NCBI GenBank assembly: GCA_000752215.1
Contig: CCFG01000008.1
Location: 124,607-188,606, forward strand
Length of the DNA: 64,000 bases
Reading direction: 5' to 3'
Origin: a bacterium MS4
Lineage (GTDB): Bacteria > Bacillota > Clostridia > Oscillospirales > Acutalibacteraceae
The translations under genes were made by a program, and so were the position numbers. The notes beneath the pieces were generated by a model, which saw nothing but the letters and a program-made list of their open reading frames with translations, did no database searches and had not been told where the DNA came from. Each line of letters starts with the position of its first letter. Positions within the stretch are counted from its first letter, which is position 1. Positions 61,949 through 64,000 of the stretch are shown piece by piece.

Positions 61949-63115
61949 TTAGTACGACATTTTTAAAATGGAATATACATCCTCTTTTGAAAGGGGATGG
62001 AACCCTCCTACCCGGCCGCTGCTGGCCGCCTGTTCCGCCATTGGCTCCAGAAGGTCAATGGGAATCCCCAGCTCACTCAGATGTTTCGGCAGGCCCAGCG
62101 CTTCGAAGAAGCCCTCCGTTTTTTCAATGGCCTGCTGTGCCAGCACTTCCTGAGGAAGGCTGGAAGGAAGGTCCCATACATTGACCCCGTATTCCGCGAA
62201 ATACGGGAGGTTTTCCGAAAATCCGCACACAAAGCGCATCCAGCTCGGCGTCAATACGGCGAGGCCGACGCCGTGCGTGATATCGTAATGCGCGCTGAGC
62301 ACATGCTCAATGGGATGCACCGTCCACCTGCGTTCCGTTCCGTAGGTGATCAGGTCGTTGATCGCGAGGGAGGAAGCCCACATGAGGTTGGCGCGCGCTT
62401 CATAATCCTCCGGATCGGTCATCGCTTTCGGTCCGTAATGCAGACAGGTTTTCAGCAGGGCTTCACAAAACCGTCTTTGAAGATAAACGCCGGGGGTTTT
62501 TACAAAATAGCTTTCAAGTACGTGGCTGAAAATATCCGCCGTTCCGGAAGCGGTCTGGTATTTCGGAACCGTGTAGGTGTATTCCGGATCCATGACGGCG
62601 AAGCGCGGGCGCAGGTCGTCATGGCTCGTAGCAAGCTTCTCATTCGTAGCCATGTTGGATATCACGGCGATCCGGTCCATTTCCGAGCCGGTCGCCGCAA
62701 TGGTGAGCACGGCGGCAATGGGCAGAACCTTGCCGATCTTATCAGGATGCAGCACTAGATCCCATGCGTCGCCGTCATAATTTGCCGCGGCCGCCACAAC
62801 CTTCGCGCAATCTATGCTGCTGCCGCCGCCGATTGCAAGGACGGTATCGATTCCATTCTCTTTGCACAGCTTTGCACCGGCGCGCACTGTGTCGATCCTG
62901 GGGTTCGGCTCAACGCCGCCAAGCTCCCAGTAAGCGATTTTGGCACCGGAAAGCAGCCGTACAACAGTGTCGTAAAGTCCCGTCCGCTTGATGCTGCCGC
63001 CGCCGTAAACAAGCAGCACGCTGTTTCCATAATGGAGCAGTTCGTCGGGAAGAGCGGAAATCTGGCCCTTTCCAAAAAATATTTCTGTCGGGATAGCGTA
63101 TTTAAAATTCAGCAT
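61949..63115 (-). CDS. Iron-containing alcohol dehydrogenase (butanol dehydrogenase-type)
   Basis: The 388-residue group III dehydrogenase has the nucleotide loop GGGSSIDCAKV and metal ligands in SGTADIFSHVLE, VHPIEHVLSAHYDITHG. The N-terminal FKYAIPTEIFFGKGQI pattern is that of NADH-dependent butanol dehydrogenases of Clostridia, which reduce aldehydes to alcohols. A role in disposing of aldehydes from the amine pathway is possible; ordinary fermentation is equally likely. AAAGGA precedes the ATG. Confidence 0.9.
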   Translation of the reverse strand: MLNFKYAIPTEIFFGKGQISALPDELLHYGNSVLLVYGGGSIKRTGLYDTVVRLLSGAKIAYWELGGVEPNPRIDTVRAGAKLCKENGIDTVLAIGGGSSIDCAKVVAAAANYDGDAWDLVLHPDKIGKVLPIAAVLTIAATGSEMDRIAVISNMATNEKLATSHDDLRPRFAVMDPEYTYTVPKYQTASGTADIFSHVLESYFVKTPGVYLQRRFCEALLKTCLHYGPKAMTDPEDYEARANLMWASSLAINDLITYGTERRWTVHPIEHVLSAHYDITHGVGLAVLTPSWMRFVCGFSENLPYFAEYGVNVWDLPSSLPQEVLAQQAIEKTEGFFEALGLPKHLSELGIPIDLLEPMAEQAASSGRVGGFHPLSKEDVYSILKMSY

Positions 63116-63521
63116 TCTAAAAAAATCCTTTCTTGAAAAATGAAGTTTTGTGGACGATCATGTTGAGTGCTCCTAAAATACGAAGTTGGAAATCGTGTCG
63201 TTTGCTGGTGGATCAATGTACAGAAAGGGCGTTTACCACAGTTTAAGCCGTGAAAAACACCCTAGCTTTCCTTTGTTCAAACGGTGCCGTCGGATTCTGT
63301 CTATAAGATTTCCGAAAAGCGGGGCGTATCAGGGAAATTTCCCTGATACGCCCCGCTGCGTTTTCAACTATTATGCATCCCGGTTTTGGTTTTGTCAAGA
63401 GCTTCAGGCGTTATAAAGCCTTTGTAGATTTTTTGTCGTAATTTCGTCGATGCGGATTTCAAGTTTGATCGCAGCTCCTGCGGCTTTTTTGAAATCCGGG
63501 GTTTTCAGCAGCGGTACCGGC
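63116..63521. other. Gene-free stretch with a perfect palindromic terminator
   Basis: No convincing gene. GCGGGGCGTATCAGGGAAA and its inverted copy form a perfect 38-base palindrome at 63319-63356, flanked on the minus side by TTTTC, so it is a terminator for the ArsR-type gene. Confidence 0.7.
63319..63360 (-). terminator. Rho-independent terminator of the ArsR-type gene
   Basis: A near-perfect stem of up to 19 base pairs is followed on the minus strand by TTTTCGG. The plus strand also has TTTTC after GCTGCG, so it may work in both directions. Confidence 0.75.
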
Positions 63522-64000
63522 TCAGTAAATAATTCTCATGAGAATTCCCTGTGGGTAATCCCCGAATTTTTCACCGAAGATGTTGATTCCGCCAACATAT
63601 TGTGCCGTTTCCTTGATTTCTATTTTAATAGAAATATAAGGCCGGTCCTGAATATTCAGCTGCGTGAGAGAAATGTGAGGATTTACCAGATCCCCGTCTA
63701 AAAAACCGCCGCTTTGACGAACAGAAAAAGTTTTCAGTATGCCGTACTGGGTTTTTCCGTTCTGCCAGCCGGCGGGGGTATAGTTCCCGTGCCGTGCTCC
63801 AAAGTCACCGGGACAGCGATAGGTGGTGAGCTCCAGATCGTTTATGGAAATAGTAATGTCCGAAGGCCAGTTTTCCATATAACCCGGCGCTTCGGAGCAA
63901 AGCTCCAGGGAAAAGGAAAGCTCCTTAATGGAGAGCTGAGGCTCCGCGTAATTCGGAAAGCGATATTCTACATAACCTTGCTGAAACCAGATCAACTGCG
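63522..64000 (-). CDS. C-terminal part of an ArsR-type transcriptional regulator (runs off window)
   Basis: The minus-strand frame is open to the window edge, with a Met at 63995 that is probably internal. The visible roughly 158 residues form a beta-rich ligand domain with LSFSLELCSEAPGY, CPGDFGARHGNYTP, TQYGILKTF and the ending VGGINIFGEKFGDYPQ. This pattern is familiar from a group of clostridial and Bacillus winged-helix (ArsR-like) regulators of about 300 residues; the DNA-binding part would lie beyond 64000. Confidence 0.72.
   Translation of the reverse strand, partial: QLIWFQQGYVEYRFPNYAEPQLSIKELSFSLELCSEAPGYMENWPSDITISINDLELTTYRCPGDFGARHGNYTPAGWQNGKTQYGILKTFSVRQSGGFLDGDLVNPHISLTQLNIQDRPYISIKIEIKETAQYVGGINIFGEKFGDYPQGILMRIIY

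Noticed and set aside
63186-63416. 76-codon plus-strand open frame near the right end
   Set aside because: It spans the perfect palindromic terminator at 63319-63356 and has no ribosome binding site or domain.

Overview
The window looks like a chromosomal segment of a spore-forming, moderately GC-rich member of the Clostridia, most likely Oscillospirales. The reasons are the ruvC-ruvA-ruvB order, an ECF-transporter module next to truA, a DUF5711 protein, a complete GerA-type germinant receptor operon, AGGAGG-type ribosome binding sites and frequent TTG starts. Species-level assignment is inference. No rRNA operon, CRISPR array, transposase or integrase was seen.

Layout. 1-14.6 kb is a largely housekeeping block: a partial gene and a tandem PPK2 polyphosphate kinase on the minus strand, then ruvCAB, glmM, an RlmI-like methyltransferase, ecfA1-ecfA2-ecfT, truA, DUF5711, CvpA, a CDP-alcohol phosphatidyltransferase and a zinc-finger ClpE/ClpC-type unfoldase. 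14.7-15.2 kb holds five tRNA genes (Gly, Arg, His, Gln, Lys). 15.3-37.0 kb is an accessory region: a coiled-coil protein, a GIY-YIG protein, an alpha/beta hydrolase, two TetR regulators, a GNAT, a heterodimeric ABC exporter with matching operators, a histidine kinase and a convergent response regulator, a large secreted beta-rich protein, and a GntR-controlled operon (substrate-binding protein, ATPase, permease, NanE, ROK kinase) for an amino sugar such as N-acetylmannosamine. The region ends at a decayed copy of the 3' half of tRNA-Lys plus its terminator, so a near-identical direct repeat flanks about 22 kb.

37.1-44 kb carries an SPFH/flotillin-like membrane protein with internal repeats and a four-gene germinant receptor operon. 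44.1-52.9 kb is a divergent glucitol/sorbose-type PTS locus. The minus strand encodes an L-sorbose-1-phosphate reductase-like enzyme, a class II aldolase, EIIA and a SorC regulator. The plus strand encodes GutM, EIIC, EIIB, a HAD phosphatase, and its own HPr and Enzyme I, so the locus encodes a full phosphorelay.

53-60.2 kb is a minus-strand operon: a spermidine/putrescine-type ABC importer (ATPase, lipoprotein, two permeases) followed, with overlapping or abutting genes, by a class III PLP enzyme, an aminoglycoside-phosphotransferase-fold kinase and a UcpA-like short-chain dehydrogenase. The combination of importer, kinase, PLP enzyme and dehydrogenase suggests uptake and catabolism of an amino alcohol or hydroxylated amine through a phosphorylated intermediate. 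This is the best candidate here for an undescribed pathway. Upstream are a second class III aminotransferase, an iron-dependent alcohol dehydrogenase and, at the window end, the C-terminal part of an ArsR-type regulator.
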